Notes under the pieces: generated by a model | Databases searched by the model: none | The model's input: the letters and a program-made list of their open reading frames with translations, nothing else | What the model was told of the DNA's origin: nothing | In this document: one piece after another, positions 25,405-34,175 of the stretch | Layout: the number at the start of each line of letters is the position of its first letter | Numbering within the stretch: position 1 is the stretch's first letter | Position numbers and translations under genes: made by a program | Source: Bifidobacterium reuteri DSM 23975 | GTDB lineage: Bacteria; Actinomycetota; Actinomycetes; Actinomycetales; Bifidobacteriaceae | Direction: 5' to 3' | Assembly: GCF_000741695.1 (NCBI RefSeq) | Contig: NZ_JGZK01000002.1 | Location: forward strand, 248,001-312,000 | DNA length: 64,000 nucleotides

Positions 25405-26271
25405 ATGAGCGTTTCCACCAGCGCACCGACCACACGGACGATGGCCTCCGGCACATCGCGTGCGTCTTCTGCGGTCGCAGGCCAAAGGAGCCAAAGGAGT
25501 CGCGCGCGAACAGACGCCGCCGCATTGGCACGCGCTGCGGCGCGCTACCAAGACGCACGCGACCGTTACCGTCAAGCAAAAGCGGCTCTGAAAGCGGCCA
25601 AGCGCCAGATTGTCCCAGTCGACGCGTTCGGCAATCGCAAGCCCCGCCTGCGCGGATGGTTGCACCTCATCACTTTGCCGCTGTGCATCGCGGCTTCCAT
25701 CGTACTGATCTGCATCGCGCCGGGCGGCCCAGTCAAAGCGGCCTGCGCGATCTACGGCGCTTCGGCCATACTGCTGTTCGGCAACAGTGCGCTGCTGCAC
25801 GTCGGATCCTGGCACAGCGCGAAGGTGACCCGCGTGCTGTGCGGCATCGATTACTCAAACATCTTCCTCATCATCGCCGGGACCAATACGCCCGTGCTGT
25901 TCGCGCTCAGCCCGACGATTCGGCGGCCGTACCTCACGGTGATCTGGGCGACCGCCGCAATCGGCACGATACTGCATATCGTCTGGCTTCAGGCTCCGAA
26001 CTGGGTGTTCACCACCGTGTACGTGGTGCTGGGGCTGGCTCCGGTGACGCTCATCCCGCAGCTATGGACGGCGCCTGCGGTGGGACCGGCGGCGACCATA
26101 CTTATCGCTTGCGGCGGTGCCGCGTATATCGCCGGCGCCGTATGTTTCGCGCTGCGCAAGCCGAATCCCGTTCCCGGATGGTTCGAGTTTCACGAAGTGT
26201 TTCACGTGGGCACGGTCATTGGGTACGTCTGCCATGTCGTGGCGATTTATCTGATTGTGTGCGCGCTGTAG
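25405..26271 (+). CDS. Hemolysin III / PAQR-like membrane protein
   Basis: The 288-residue protein has a basic, probably coiled N-terminus (~70 residues, ARYQDARDRYRQAKAALKAA), then seven hydrophobic segments. The family marks are NSALLHVGSWHSAKVTRVLC-GIDYSNIFLIIAGTNTP in the first half and the His pair in EFHEVFHVGTVIGYVCH near the end; these His and Asp residues form the metal site of the hemolysin III/PAQR superfamily. Its cellular role in bacteria is unsettled. GTG 25396 and ATG 25399 are in-frame alternatives; 25405 fits the GAGG site best. Repeat DNA starts immediately after the stop. Confidence 0.85.
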   Translation: MSVSTSAPTTRTMASGTSRASSAVAGQRSQRSRARTDAAALARAAARYQDARDRYRQAKAALKAAKRQIVPVDAFGNRKPRLRGWLHLITLPLCIAASIVLICIAPGGPVKAACAIYGASAILLFGNSALLHVGSWHSAKVTRVLCGIDYSNIFLIIAGTNTPVLFALSPTIRRPYLTVIWATAAIGTILHIVWLQAPNWVFTTVYVVLGLAPVTLIPQLWTAPAVGPAATILIACGGAAYIAGAVCFALRKPNPVPGWFEFHEVFHVGTVIGYVCHVVAIYLIVCAL

Positions 26272-26278
26272 CGCGGGG

Positions 26279-26400
26279 GCTTGGTGGGATTGGCGGGACT
26301 TGGCGGGACTTGTGGTGCGGCTTGGCGTAGCTTGGTGCGACTTGGTGCGACTTGGCGTAGCTTGGTGCGGCTTGGTGCGGCTTGGCGCAGCTTGGTGTCT
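26279..26400. repeat. ~10-bp tandem repeat (CTTGGTGCGG-like)
   Basis: Eleven or so units such as CTTGGCGGGA, CTTGGCGTAG and CTTGGTGCGA follow in register directly after the hemolysin III gene. A short related run (CTTGGCGGGGCTTGGCGG) recurs at 29537-29554 ahead of the second 52-bp repeat block. Confidence 0.8.
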
Positions 26401-26410
26401 TACGTGTCTT

Positions 26411-27095
26411 GGCGGGGCAAAACCTCGGACCAACCGACAACCTGCTCCACTATCCCATTCTCAGCAGGGCAGAACCTCTAGCCAGCCGACACTTCATCCC
26501 ACTCACAGCCCGCCAGCGCGGCAAAACCTCGGACCAGCCGACAACCTGCTCCACTACCCCATTCCCAGCGAAGCAAAACCTCTAGCCGCCCAAGAAACAA
26601 CCCCGCCAATCATCCCTCAGCGAGGCGAAACCTCGGCCCAGCCGACACTTCATCCCACTCACAGCCCGCCAGCGAAGCAAAACCTCGGACCAGCCGACAA
26701 CCTGCTCCACTATTCCATTCTCAGCAGGGCAGAACCTCTAGCCAGCCGACATTCCACCCCACTCACAACCTGTCAGCGAAGCAAAACCTCGGCCCAGCCA
26801 TGCATCCGCCCCACTCACAGCCCGCCAGCGAAGCAAAACCTCTAGCCGCCCAAGAAACAACCCCGCCAATCATCCCTCAGCGAGGCGAAACCTCGGACCA
26901 GCCGACACTTCATCCCACTCACATCCCGTCAGCGAAGCAAAACCTCTAGCCGCCCAAGAAACAACCCCGCCAATCATCCCTCAGCGCGGCAAAACCTCGA
27001 CTCGACCGACAGGTCGCCCCGCTTACAACCGATCAGCGAAGCAAAACCTCGGACCAGCTGAGAACCCGCCCCACTCACGCGCCGCCAGCCTGCAG
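26411..27095. repeat. Array of 13 repeats with exact 52-bp period
   Basis: The anchor AACCTC occurs at 26421, 26473, 26525 and every 52 bp up to 27045 without a single slip. The best conserved part is about AGCGAAGCAAAACCTCGGAC; the remainder falls into recurring unit types, for example CGACAACCTGCTCCACTA, CGACACTTCATCCCACTCAC and CCCAAGAAACAACCCCGCC. Because unit types recur in mixed order it is a higher-order minisatellite rather than unique spacers. 52 is not a multiple of three, so it is not a coding repeat. Array end and the ATPase stop are 12 bp apart. Confidence 0.9.
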
Positions 27096-27106
27096 TCCAG
27101 CTACAT

Positions 27107-28345
27107 CTACATCGTCAGCCAGTCGACGGCATTGATGACATCAACGCCGTCATTCGTGGACCCCAAGCCGAACGTATCCAACGTCAGCACGATTCGCCGC
27201 CCGGATAGCCTTGCATTGCCGAGCCGACGCAGCGGCTCAAGTTCGCGTTCCCTCGTGTGAGTGTCCAGGATACTGACGCTGACTTGGATGAATAGCCGCT
27301 CCAACGTAAGGTCGTCACGCGTGCGAGTGGCAACGAAATCAATCTCCAAGCCGTCCATTTTGCCGACCTGAACCTCGTATCCCCGCGTACGCAACTCGTT
27401 ATGGACGACGTTCTCCAGAAGAAAACCGAAATCCCCCGCCGGGTACCCCAGCAACATGTTTTTGATGCCGAGATCAGCCGGATAGTATTTATTGAGCCCC
27501 TGCAGGTAATCCCCGCCCTTCACATTGATGCGCTGGGCCCGATAGAACAGAAATGCGTCCAGCAGTCCGGAGATATATCGCTCGATGGTTTCGTTCGCGG
27601 TGGTCCGCCTCGCGCTCTTGAGTCGATGCTCGATTTTGTTGATGGAGACAGGCGAGCCCGCCGTGTCAGCTAGGTAGCGAGCGACATCATTGAACACCAT
27701 GGGATTGCGAATCTGCAGGTACTGGGCGATATCCCGTACGAGAATCGTGTCGTAGATTCCGGAAAGCACCGTATGTGCCAGTGACTGGTTGGCACCCTGA
27801 TCCACGACAGGTGGCAGACCGCCGTAACGGGTGTACCGGTCGAAAGCGGAAGCCCGATCGGCCGGAGATGCGCCCACCCCGGTGTACTGCAGAAACTCAC
27901 TGAACGACAGCGGGAATACACGAATCTCTATGTGGCGGCCGGACAGCAACGTCGCCAATTGGCTGGATAGCAGATGCGCGTTCGAGCCAGTCAGATAGAT
28001 ATCAGCATCCTTATCGACGCGCAACGCGTTGACCGCCTTCTCCCATCCATCGATGAGTTGCACCTCATCGAGCAGCAGATAATATCGGCCGCCGGTTTGC
28101 ATGAGACCATCAAGATGCCGGTATAGCTGGGCGTAGTCGAACGCACTGTATTGGAAGGATTCGAGATTAATGGAAATGACATGGTCCGCCGGCACACCAT
28201 CGTCGACAAGCCGCTGGGAGAGAAGCGCGAGAAGCGATGATTTGCCGCATCGCCGCATACCCGTAACGACCTTAATCAGCCCATTGTCTTTGACCGCGAG
28301 CAGTTTGTCGAGATACATCGGACGAGCCTTCAAGGCCTCAGCCAT
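27107..28345 (-). CDS. AAA ATPase with C-terminal DUF4143 domain
   Basis: The 412-residue protein starts with an AAA_14-type ATPase: Walker A TGMRRCGKSSLL at residues 28-39 and Walker B YYLLLDEVQLIDGWE near 100. The C-terminal half is DUF4143 (residues ~200-390), with GFLLENVVHNELRTRGYEVQVGKMDGLEIDFVATR resembling a PD-(D/E)xK nuclease-like fold. Such proteins are common in bifidobacteria and archaea, and their role is not established. Three start codons lie in tandem; 28345 is chosen for its spacing from GGAGG. A 26-bp palindrome begins 13 bp upstream, so tight, possibly self-imposed control is likely. Its AT content is higher than the core genes nearby. Confidence 0.85.
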   Translation of the reverse strand: MAEALKARPMYLDKLLAVKDNGLIKVVTGMRRCGKSSLLALLSQRLVDDGVPADHVISINLESFQYSAFDYAQLYRHLDGLMQTGGRYYLLLDEVQLIDGWEKAVNALRVDKDADIYLTGSNAHLLSSQLATLLSGRHIEIRVFPLSFSEFLQYTGVGASPADRASAFDRYTRYGGLPPVVDQGANQSLAHTVLSGIYDTILVRDIAQYLQIRNPMVFNDVARYLADTAGSPVSINKIEHRLKSARRTTANETIERYISGLLDAFLFYRAQRINVKGGDYLQGLNKYYPADLGIKNMLLGYPAGDFGFLLENVVHNELRTRGYEVQVGKMDGLEIDFVATRTRDDLTLERLFIQVSVSILDTHTRERELEPLRRLGNARLSGRRIVLTLDTFGLGSTNDGVDVINAVDWLTM

Positions 28346-28357
28346 CATCACCTCCGC

Positions 28358-28383
28358 ACTTTTACTAGTATACTAGTAAAAGT
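28358..28383. promoter_or_regulatory. 26-bp perfect palindromic operator upstream of the DUF4143 ATPase
   Basis: The half-site ACTTTTACTAGTA is followed at once by its exact inverse. It lies 13 bp before the start codon in an AT-rich island, so a bound protein would cover the promoter or leader. Confidence 0.7.
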
Positions 28384-28403
28384 ATATCCCAATGAGGAAC
28401 TTT

Positions 28404-28429
28404 TACTAGTATGATCGGAAAAGTCATTG
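28404..28429. promoter_or_regulatory. Second, imperfect copy of the operator
   Basis: ACTTTTACTAGTATGATCGG followed by AAAAGT matches the 26-bp palindrome with about five changes, 46 bp from the first copy. The conserved half is the left one. Confidence 0.6.
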
Positions 28430-28479
28430 ATGCACGAGGACATTAGACGCTCTCGGTACGTCCGACACATCCAGCACGC

Positions 28480-29295
28480 TCACCATGCTTCGGCATCCAC
28501 CCATGTGACCGCGCAATCGAATGCCGACCGTGCCGCCAGAAATCGACATCGATAGTCGGAATCGAATTGTTCACGCGGCGCATCACGCCAGTCGAAGCGT
28601 ACGGGAATGCCCCATGGGCGATACCGTTCGAATGCCTGCATAATCCACGTATCCCCGCGATATTCGGCACGGACCGCCCGGCTCGGATTGCGCGATGACA
28701 GGAACACGGCATATCCTGCACATTCGATTACATCGACGTCAGGATGGCCGCATAACGCATAATTGAGACCATCATCCGCAGCGTGTTCCACGCACTTATC
28801 GGCATCCTGCCGCAGCAGCATCTCGGCTGGAGTGAACGCGCACGAACGCGCATAGTCGATCGACTGCGCATCCGTGAAACAGCACTCACCTCCATCGCCG
28901 TCGTCAATACTGCATTCCAACAGATAGTTCATGACATCCGGAGACTCCCAATACGCAGCCGTCCGATCATCGACACCTATGTTCTTCCACAACATGTAGT
29001 GCGTTTGCTCTTTGCCGAGAATCCCCTCAAACGCTTCGGCGGAAATATACGTCGCACCATCCAACTGATAGCATTCGTCACGAGGATAGATCACACGTTG
29101 TCGGTATTGCTCACGCGCTTTGGCCTCGACCCGTTCGTCCAACTCGTGCATTCGTCGCTCGATCTGTTCCCTATGCGCAGATGTAGCATGATGCCACACC
29201 TCATGGTGGCAAGCCCTGGCTTCGCTACGAATCTGCTTTCTCCTGCCCTTGTCTGTCACACATACCAAGTTGTCAATATGAGGCACGTTCGTCAT
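28480..29295 (-). CDS. Hypothetical protein (271 aa), unknown function
   Basis: Not recognised. The protein is soluble, acidic and rich in Asp, Cys, His and Trp, without signal peptide or membrane helix. Residues ~20-75 are charged and probably helical (HREQIERRMHELDERVEAKAREQYRQ). The start at 29295 fits AAAGGAG with 6-base spacing. It lies upstream of, and in the same direction as, the DUF4143 ATPase, but the paired palindromes separate them, so they are likely separate transcripts. Its placement between the two blocks of 52-bp repeats and near McrBC suggests an accessory role. Confidence 0.65.
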   Translation of the reverse strand: MTNVPHIDNLVCVTDKGRRKQIRSEARACHHEVWHHATSAHREQIERRMHELDERVEAKAREQYRQRVIYPRDECYQLDGATYISAEAFEGILGKEQTHYMLWKNIGVDDRTAAYWESPDVMNYLLECSIDDGDGGECCFTDAQSIDYARSCAFTPAEMLLRQDADKCVEHAADDGLNYALCGHPDVDVIECAGYAVFLSSRNPSRAVRAEYRGDTWIMQAFERYRPWGIPVRFDWRDAPREQFDSDYRCRFLAARSAFDCAVTWVDAEAW

Positions 29296-29562
29296 CGCCA
29301 TCTCCTTTGCCGCTCAATCCGCAGACGCCAAAGCTTCCTCAGAGCGCCCGCATTCCGACGATCTTCAACTGTGTTCAGTGAATCAGGATCTGCTCAGCAA
29401 AACAGCCAGAGATCGTGGATCGCTTGTGGATCTTGCGGCGAGGCATCCTGGGCAGCATGAAGCCAGAGACCAAAATCATCAACGTTGTCGGAGCCGCCAT
29501 CATAAGGAACGGAACCGTGCTGTGCGCACTGCAGTCTTGGCGGGGCTTGGCGGATCCCCGTT

Positions 29563-29672
29563 AGCGGGGCAATACCTCTAGCCAACAAAGAAACAACCCC
29601 GCTCACGGCCCGTCAACGGGGCGAAACCTCGGAGCAGCCGGGAACATGCCACACTCACAAACGGCCCTGCTA
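29563..29672. repeat. Second block of the 52-bp repeat (two units)
   Basis: ACCTC anchors at 29574 and 29626 are again 52 bp apart. The first unit shares AGAAACAACCCCGC with units at 26590, 26850 and 26960. A CTTGGCGG run precedes it, as in the large array. The 29302-29783 gap contains no gene. Confidence 0.75.
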
Positions 29673-29783
29673 CGCATCCGATCAAGACCCCTAACTGCAG
29701 CCCAATGTCGTCTTCGTTGATTCAAGCAATATGAAAACGTATGCGATAGGATGGCATCAACTCAACAACGAAGGTGGGGCATC

Positions 29784-31559
29784 ATGACGGAGACGAAGGA
29801 ATTCCACGAACTGTTCTCCCAGGGTAGCGGGCGTATTTTTGCACTGCTCATCTCTACCGACGGACGAGGCCATTACGACAACCGCGGCCGGCTCTCGCTG
29901 GACTACTGCGAAGCAGGGCAGACCTTCGATCTGCCGAACGGCATGTTTGATTCCGATAAATACCGCGACAGCGATGTGGTGCTCACGTTCGCGAAAACAC
30001 AAAACGACAACGAATTCGTTCTCACGGACGTCCATTCAGCCAAGCATCCCGTAGTCAACTCCAACAATGCTGATGATCGGCCAGGTTCCATCCACTTCAA
30101 TGGCTCTAAGATGTCCCTGGACCAGTTCTATAGCGAGAACCAGAACAGCTTGACACTCTGGCTCGATCGTTCCTCGACACCGATTTCCAGCACACCCCAT
30201 CTGCTTGATTTTACGGATTTGTATTATGCGCGATGCCTAGCGGGAAGCACATCTGGGACAATCAACGAATGGGAATTCCGGCGCAACTTATTCGACGCTT
30301 GGATGCGCAAACAACAGTGGGAGAAAGATAAGAGCTACTCACAATACGTTAAAGCGCTGGATAAATTTGAAGACTCCTACCGTATTCCAAGAGCAGACGG
30401 AGCCCACATACCAGTAACCGCATATCTGCCCACTTTTGAACACCTATGGCAAGTCGTGGATGCCGCTCGGCTTCAGCGCCTCGGCGACGACTGGACACCG
30501 GTCAAGAAGTTATATTCTGCAACAGATACGGAAATCGCCGAACAAGGATTCACACCCAAAGGCATCAAATATTATGCGCAATTCCTTACAGAGAATACAG
30601 CACCTTCAGCTTCCCGCAATCTCATCTACTTCGGCGCTCCCGGAACCGGCAAAAGCTATACGCTTAACAAGGGATTGGAGCAGTTCGACGGACGCTACGA
30701 ACGTGTGACGTTCTATTCGGATTACCTTCACGCTCAGTTCGTTGGCTCGTTCCGCCCGCAGGCCATTACCACCGCAGACGGAACCGCGGATTTCACCTAT
30801 GCGTTCACACCCGGCCCGTTCACCCGCGTGCTTATCGATGCGCTCAAGGACCCCGACAACGAGCACGTACTGGTCATCGAGGAGATCAACCGCGCCGATC
30901 CAGCAGCAGTGTTCGGCGATATCTTCCAGCTCTTGGACCGTGACGGCTCCGGCGTAAGCACCTATCCCGTCACTGTCAGCGAGGACATGAAGTCCTATCT
31001 GTGGAAGGAACTTGGACCAGCCGGCCGGGAACAGCTACTGAAAACCACAAAACAGACTGGAATCACGACCGAAGGCTCTGCGCCCACGTCGCTGTCCATC
31101 GCCATTCCCAAGAACATGCTCATCTGGGCGACGATGAACTCCGCCGATCAGGGCGTGTACCCCATGGACACCGCGTTCAAACGTCGCTGGAGTTTCCGCT
31201 ATATCGACATCGATGCCGGAGCCGATGAAATCACAGATTCCACATGGAAGCAGTGGCGCACCATCATCAATAAGCTGCTGCTCACCAAGGCCAAGGTGTC
31301 TGAGGATAAGCTACTTGGCCCGTTCTTCCTCGGCGATCCAAAGATGGCCGTCGGCACACCGGAATTCGACGATGCGTTTAAGAATAAGGTCATCATGTAC
31401 CTGTTCGAGGATGCAGCACGGTACAACCGTGACAAAGTATTCAACGCAGCCCGAATCAGCAGCGGAAATACCTCGAGTATAGAAGGCTTGACGCTGCAGT
31501 CATTGTTCAGCGCATGGGACAAGATCCGATTCGATATCTTCAATAAGTCCAACGAGTGA
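29784..31559 (+). CDS. mcrB: McrB-type GTPase of a modification-dependent restriction system
   Basis: In the 591-residue protein the first ~270 residues form a non-conserved region that would include the DNA-recognition part. A GTP-using AAA+ motor follows: Walker A GAPGTGKS (~284-291), Walker B VLVIEEINRADPAAVFGD (~362) and the McrB-type ATMNSADQGVYPMDTAFKRRW (~449), close to the MNTAD GTP-recognition loop of McrB. With McrC it cuts DNA carrying modified cytosines. AAGGTGGGG precedes the start. The mcrC frame overlaps or closely follows, showing an operon. GC content is visibly lower than in the core genes. Confidence 0.9.
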   Translation: MTETKEFHELFSQGSGRIFALLISTDGRGHYDNRGRLSLDYCEAGQTFDLPNGMFDSDKYRDSDVVLTFAKTQNDNEFVLTDVHSAKHPVVNSNNADDRPGSIHFNGSKMSLDQFYSENQNSLTLWLDRSSTPISSTPHLLDFTDLYYARCLAGSTSGTINEWEFRRNLFDAWMRKQQWEKDKSYSQYVKALDKFEDSYRIPRADGAHIPVTAYLPTFEHLWQVVDAARLQRLGDDWTPVKKLYSATDTEIAEQGFTPKGIKYYAQFLTENTAPSASRNLIYFGAPGTGKSYTLNKGLEQFDGRYERVTFYSDYLHAQFVGSFRPQAITTADGTADFTYAFTPGPFTRVLIDALKDPDNEHVLVIEEINRADPAAVFGDIFQLLDRDGSGVSTYPVTVSEDMKSYLWKELGPAGREQLLKTTKQTGITTEGSAPTSLSIAIPKNMLIWATMNSADQGVYPMDTAFKRRWSFRYIDIDAGADEITDSTWKQWRTIINKLLLTKAKVSEDKLLGPFFLGDPKMAVGTPEFDDAFKNKVIMYLFEDAARYNRDKVFNAARISSGNTSSIEGLTLQSLFSAWDKIRFDIFNKSNE

Positions 31560-31576
31560 TCGCGGGCAGCATCCGT

Positions 31577-33346
31577 ATGACCCAATTGCATCGCATCATT
31601 GCAGACTGCGTCTTCCGCGAACAGCAGCCGTATACGCTTGCGGAGCTGTGCCGCGCCAGAATCGCGCCGCCTGATGGAAGCACCATCACCGCCCCCGCCG
31701 GAAGTTCTGGCTCAGATGGCTCGCTGCTCACCCTACGCGATTACCTGCTGAGCCTGCGCATCAACAATTCCCCTGTATTCCAACAGCGCGCGGGAAACAC
31801 TCCCGGAATATCCACGGCGGATACCTACCGGTTCAATTTCGTGGGATTGCTCAACGTCGGACAGTTCATGTTTCTTGTGCTGCCCAAGTATTATCGCGGC
31901 GTCACGCCTGACATCATCCGCGGCCATGAAACGCACATGCTAGAAGAGTTCGCGGCAATTCTGAACGCGATACGTCAATATCTCAGGAATCCCAACCACA
32001 AGAACGATGCCATCGGCTTCGGATACGAGGCCAGCACCGACAACAACAGCGGCAACCTCATCGACCTGTATCGGTTCCTGCTCGAGGATTTCGCCGAGAA
32101 CGGTCTCTACCAGTCCAGCCGCCGCATCACCGAGCTAAATGGACTCGGTGAAATCGACTGGAACCGCACCGTCAATCAGATTGTGCCATTACGGTCTGCA
32201 TCGAGTAAGCCCGTATATGTCGACATCGTCAGTACACGATCCACCTCCGACACGACAACCATTATCCGCTCGATTCAAGCCGCAGTCATCACAGACATCT
32301 CACGCTATCTGGAATCATCCGGGCTGAACATGCTGTTCCATCTGCCGACTGCGGAGCCATCGCCGAAAACACTCTCCGAGCTCGGCGATCGCGATCAATT
32401 ATGCCGATTGCTATGGAAGGAACTGCGCGTACAATTCGTCACGCGAAAACGACTGCTGTTGCGCGCGTTGATCCAGTATCTGGAGATGCGCAGCAGCGGG
32501 CAGATCATGCCGCTGCTCGCGCAGGGCACATGTTCGTTCAACTTGGTATGGGAAGACGCATGCAAGGTGGTGTTCAATGACGAGGAGTCGCTGCACGCCA
32601 CGCAGCCACCGCAATGGGACTACTACGAACCGTTGGATTGGGCCGACAGCTATCACCAGGCAACAACCAAAACAACGATTTCTGCCGGCGAAATCACCGA
32701 AGACGATTCCGACGAAACGCACAATGCGGCTGGATCGCCGCTGGAACCGGACGTGGTCGCGCTTAATCGCGATGGAAGCAAACGCTACATCATCGATGCG
32801 AAGTACTACATTCCACGATATAAGCCTGTCTTCCCTTCCGAACGCGGAAAGAAGCCGAAAGGCCAAGTCGACCGCACACCGGGCATGAAGGACATCGTCA
32901 AGCAGTATTTCTATCTGATGGCCTTGATGCCACAGGAGATGAGTGAGGGAACCGTGGTGAACGCAGCGGCGTCCGACGAGGACGGCGGCATATCGCGAGG
33001 CAGTGCCGATTCCCGGCCATCGGTCATCGCGGGCAACGCTTTCGTGATGCCGGGCCAGATTCCGCTGATTCCTGAACTTCATAGCTTGAGCAACGCCGAA
33101 GAACGCAATGCTGAGCAATCCACAGAGCCTTATGTTCCACCTCGCGAGCATCGCAAGCTGTTGGTCAGACGCGGTGCCACATATTTCCCATTCATGGAGA
33201 AACAGCTCCAAGCGATATACGGAGAAGACGTACCATCTTCCATTGCCTTGTTCGAGATGGACCCCGAACAAGCACTGCGCCTGTATGTGGGGAAGCCAGA
33301 CAGAACAGCCGGATTGGAGCGACTTGCCTCCATGTTCGAGCGGTGA
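31577..33346 (+). CDS. mcrC: McrC-type nuclease subunit
   Basis: The 589-residue partner of McrB supplies the cutting activity and stimulates its GTPase. The PD-(D/E)xK site is visible as PDVVALNRDG...YIIDAKYY (~390-408). The N-terminal ~250 residues resemble the McrBC 5-methylcytosine restriction subunit family (TYRFNFVGLLNVGQFMFLVLPKYYRG). A GTG at 31556, overlapping the mcrB stop, is an alternative start that would add seven residues; neither has a strong ribosome-binding site. It acts in the cytoplasm on incoming methylated DNA. Confidence 0.87.
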   Translation: MTQLHRIIADCVFREQQPYTLAELCRARIAPPDGSTITAPAGSSGSDGSLLTLRDYLLSLRINNSPVFQQRAGNTPGISTADTYRFNFVGLLNVGQFMFLVLPKYYRGVTPDIIRGHETHMLEEFAAILNAIRQYLRNPNHKNDAIGFGYEASTDNNSGNLIDLYRFLLEDFAENGLYQSSRRITELNGLGEIDWNRTVNQIVPLRSASSKPVYVDIVSTRSTSDTTTIIRSIQAAVITDISRYLESSGLNMLFHLPTAEPSPKTLSELGDRDQLCRLLWKELRVQFVTRKRLLLRALIQYLEMRSSGQIMPLLAQGTCSFNLVWEDACKVVFNDEESLHATQPPQWDYYEPLDWADSYHQATTKTTISAGEITEDDSDETHNAAGSPLEPDVVALNRDGSKRYIIDAKYYIPRYKPVFPSERGKKPKGQVDRTPGMKDIVKQYFYLMALMPQEMSEGTVVNAAASDEDGGISRGSADSRPSVIAGNAFVMPGQIPLIPELHSLSNAEERNAEQSTEPYVPPREHRKLLVRRGATYFPFMEKQLQAIYGEDVPSSIALFEMDPEQALRLYVGKPDRTAGLERLASMFER

Positions 33347-33401
33347 CGGACATTTCAGACAGTCAGCACCGTCGAACATGCGCGATCGATCCTCTGCGCG
33401 G

Positions 33402-33629
33402 CTAGGCCGCATCGTCTTCGCGATCGCCAGCATCCTTACCCCAGCCGTCGGCCAACAACATGACGGATACGGCCTCAGGGCGTGCAGAAACCAGCAGCCG
33501 CTGCAGCCGGTCCGGTGATGTGATTGCGGTCTCGCCGTCGGCCTCGGTCGCTTCGACCACGGTAGTGAACCAGCGGATCTGCTCGCCTTTCGGCATCGCG
33601 AATATCACGCATGCGGGAATTCTCATCAT
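33402..33629 (-). CDS. Small hypothetical protein (75 aa)
   Basis: Not recognised. A perfect AAGGAG lies six bases before the ATG at 33629, which supports real translation. The product begins MMRIPACVIFAMPKGEQIRW and ends in acidic residues (DAGDREDDAA). It is antisense-convergent with mcrC, ending 56 bp from the mcrC stop. It may belong to the same decayed locus as the fragment beside it. Confidence 0.5.
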   Translation of the reverse strand: MMRIPACVIFAMPKGEQIRWFTTVVEATEADGETAITSPDRLQRLLVSARPEAVSVMLLADGWGKDAGDREDDAA

Positions 33630-33716
33630 CACCTGCTCCTTATCACGCACAATCCGAACGGCATCCGCTTCCGTCCATCATCAGCCAAAGCCGACGACCG
33701 AGCCGATGCAGTCCGA

Positions 33717-34019
33717 TTGCTGCTCACGTCGCTCATCGTGATCCATGAGGCCGTATCTCTCGCCAGCAGAACGCATAGATCCACAAGCGATCTACGATCG
33801 ATACGGCAGCGGACGCATTTCGTGCCGCTGTTCGTCATGCGCAAGGCGGAAGCCAAGGACGGCAAGTACTACTACGTGGGTCACGTCGCTGCATTCGATA
33901 ATCCGCGCCTGACCACTAAACCAAACGCGGACGGGACCGGCACGGTGAAGGTCACGCTGTCCACGCTGCGGTTGGCGCGGTCGCTCGACCCGGAACTATA
34001 CCGGCATCTGGCGGGGTGA
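33717..34019 (+). pseudogene. C-terminal remnant, possibly of a DUF3427 helicase
   Basis: The frame encodes HFVPLFVMRKAEAKDGKYYYVG and then KVTLSTLRLARSLDPELYRHL, which resembles the extreme C-terminus of helicases with a DUF3427 domain. No N-terminal helicase motifs or start signals are seen upstream, so it is likely the tail of a deleted gene. Family assignment is from recalled pattern and is tentative. Confidence 0.35.
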
Positions 34020-34045
34020 TGCGAAAGACCATCCGACGTGGTTCC

Positions 34046-34127
34046 TGCATCATTTACTGCATCATCGCAAGTTTTCTGCATCATTCTGACATGATATGAT
34101 GCAGAAAATCGGAACATGAGGCAGAAA
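34046..34127. promoter_or_regulatory. TGCATCAT operator array upstream of fic
   Basis: TTTTCTGCATCAT (34072-34084) is exactly inverted as ATGATGCAGAAAA (34096-34108). Two more TGCATCAT half-sites lie at 34046 and 34058, and GGCAGAAAA at 34119. The cluster ends 35 bp before the fic start and probably binds a repressor. Confidence 0.55.
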
Positions 34128-34151
34128 ACACTGCAGTCCAAGGAAGGCGGC

Positions 34152-34175
34152 ATGACACAGCATGAAGCAGTTTGA
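34152..34175 (+). CDS. Seven-codon leader reading frame overlapping the fic start
   Basis: ATG at 34152 lies four bases after AAGGAAGG and encodes MTQHEAV before a TGA that falls inside fic. The fic ATG (34162) is ten bases further on in another frame. The ribosome-binding site fits this leader better than fic, suggesting coupled or attenuated translation. Whether the peptide is made is unknown. Confidence 0.4.
   Translation: MTQHEAV

Noticed and set aside
26411..27095. Possible CRISPR array because of regular 52-bp spacing
   Set aside because: The intervening parts recur as a few unit types instead of being unique, the conserved part drifts, and no cas gene is nearby. It is a minisatellite.
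28358..28383. Palindrome upstream of the ATPase as a transcription terminator
   Set aside because: It has no loop, is AT-rich and lies 13 bp before a start codon, which fits an operator better.
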